Origin: UBA2040 sp002332715
GTDB taxonomy: Bacteria > Bacteroidota > Bacteroidia > Flavobacteriales_D > Crocinitomicaceae
Direction: 5' to 3'
Assembly (NCBI GenBank): GCA_029242295.1
Contig: JAQWUF010000176.1
Location: 1-14,309 of the forward strand
DNA: 14,309 bases
The notes beneath the pieces are model-generated. The model was not told the DNA's origin, searched no databases, and worked only from the letters and a program-made list of their open reading frames with translations. Positions 13,407 to 14,309 of this stretch are shown one piece after another. Made by a program: the position numbers and the translations under genes. Each line of letters begins with the position of its first letter. Within the stretch, counting starts at the first letter, position 1.

Positions 13407-13440
13407 ATAAAAAAAGCTACCACAAGGTAGTGATAGCTTT
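13407..13440 (-). terminator. Intrinsic terminator of dnaA
   Basis: On the minus strand AAAGCTA pairs with TAGCTTT, extended by CAC/GTG pairing with one mismatch, and the hairpin is followed by seven T. It begins 13 bases after the dnaA stop and separates dnaA from the SPFH gene. Confidence 0.85.
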
Positions 13441-13452
13441 CAAGTTTTTATG

Positions 13453-14309
13453 CTATTGGAGCGTTAATTTTTTCTCCAAATCCTCTAGGTAAACTCTAAA
13501 TTGTTTATCCGTTTCAGACAAGTTGGTCACTGTGCGACAAGCGTGAAGAACTGTGGCGTGATCTTTTCCTCCACAATGTGCTCCGATATTTGCCAGCGAT
13601 GATTTCGTCATACGTTTTGAGAAATACATCGAAATTTGACGGGCTTGTACCACTTCTCTTTTTCGTGTTTTCGATTTTAGAATCTCGATTGGTAAATCGA
13701 AATAATCGGAAACCACTTTCTGGATATACTCGATGGATACTTCACGAGCCGTATTTTTCACAAACTTGTCTACCATTTGACGCGCCAAGTCTAAAGAAAT
13801 TGCTTTTTTATTCAAAGATGCTTGCGCCAACAATGAAGTCAAAGCACCTTCCATTTCACGAATATTGGTATTGATACTGTAGGCAAGATATTCAACAACA
13901 TCCTTCGGAAGCTCAATTCCATTGCCGTACATTTTCTTCTCAAGAATCGCAATACGTGTTTCCAAATCTGGTGTAGACAAATCTGCCGACAATCCCCATT
14001 TGAAGCGAGATAACAATCTTTGTTCCATTCCTTGTAAGTCAACAGGAGCACGATCTGAAGTGAGTATCAGTTGTTTTCCTTGTTGGTGCAAGTGGTTGAA
14101 TACGTGGAAGAATACGTCTTGAGTTTTCTCTTTTCCTGCAAAGAATTGAACATCATCAATAATCAATACATCAATCATTTGATAGAAATGAATAAAATCA
14201 TTTGTAGATTGATTTTTAATCGCATCGATAAACTGATGTGCAAACTTTTCAGAAGCTACATAAAGAACCGTTTTATTAGGGAATTGATTTTTGATAGAAA
14301 TACCAATAG
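13453..14309 (-). CDS. dnaA: Chromosomal replication initiator DnaA (5' end outside the window)
   Basis: The visible 284 residues cover most of the AAA+ domain and the whole DNA-binding domain of DnaA, which opens oriC and starts chromosome replication. Seen in order are FPNKTVLYVASEKFAHQF, NDFIHFYQMIDVLIIDDVQF containing Walker B, sensor-1 LTSDRAP, the arginine-finger region LLSRFKWGL, and the C-terminal signature CGGKDHATVLHACRTV, in which the H and T recognise the DnaA box. The Walker A motif and domains I-II lie upstream beyond position 14309. An ATG at 14178 is internal (Met of QMIDVL) and is not the start, because the frame stays open and conserved to the window edge. The 3' end has its own terminator. 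I found no cluster of DnaA boxes in the window, so oriC is probably elsewhere. Confidence 0.97.
   Translation of the reverse strand, partial: IGISIKNQFPNKTVLYVASEKFAHQFIDAIKNQSTNDFIHFYQMIDVLIIDDVQFFAGKEKTQDVFFHVFNHLHQQGKQLILTSDRAPVDLQGMEQRLLSRFKWGLSADLSTPDLETRIAILEKKMYGNGIELPKDVVEYLAYSINTNIREMEGALTSLLAQASLNKKAISLDLARQMVDKFVKNTAREVSIEYIQKVVSDYFDLPIEILKSKTRKREVVQARQISMYFSKRMTKSSLANIGAHCGGKDHATVLHACRTVTNLSETDKQFRVYLEDLEKKLTLQ

Noticed and set aside
1..14309. CRISPR array, insertion sequence, tRNA or defence system
   Set aside because: No regular repeats, transposase motifs, tRNA cloverleaf or defence-type domains were found on reading both strands.

Overview
The window is AT-rich and most likely comes from a Bacteroidota genome, probably Flavobacteriales (perhaps Crocinitomicaceae-like). 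This is inferred from three things: the protein types present, promoters with the Bacteroidota -7 element TAnnTTTG, and start codons without Shine-Dalgarno motifs. Intact core genes alternate with visibly decayed genes.

Layout. Positions 1-507 (minus strand) hold a pspA/IM30 remnant, with stop codons and an internal deletion, and a small intact 85-residue neighbour gene. Positions 508-901 are nearly empty. Positions 902-3655 (plus) are a tight unit: ornithine aminotransferase (rocD), a DUF2452 protein and a lipoprotein di-haem cytochrome c peroxidase. An ElbB-like N-terminal scrap (3674-3775) follows, then ATP-dependent PEP carboxykinase (pckA, 3890-5503) with a clear promoter and terminator. 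Positions 5598-6033 are the wreck of a secreted metzincin-like protease.

Positions 6156-10444 (minus) are a compact six-gene run. In transcription order it is YigZ/IMPACT, M42-type metallopeptidase, CorA transporter, SDR oxidoreductase, TspO and an SRPBCC-fold protein. The last three form the module usually seen beside photolyase/cryptochrome genes in light-responsive clusters, but no photolyase or MerR-type regulator is present here. Positions 10484-12365 (plus) are a lipoprotein-rich decaying stretch: one intact lipoprotein with a Cys-rich DCGG motif, one lipoprotein gene with two stop codons, an intact DUF2892 membrane protein, one frameshifted lipoprotein gene and the C-terminal remains of an alpha/beta hydrolase. 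Positions 12425-14309 (minus) hold an SPFH/band-7 membrane protein and the 3' two thirds of dnaA.

Functionally, rocD (ornithine to glutamate semialdehyde) and pckA (oxaloacetate to PEP) are central metabolism consistent with growth on amino acids. The SDR-TspO-SRPBCC trio suggests light or oxidative stress handling. The strongest overall signal is gene decay: at least six broken genes in 14 kb, using all three stop codons, which argues for ongoing gene loss and against stop-codon reassignment. I found no CRISPR, IS element, tRNA or defence system.
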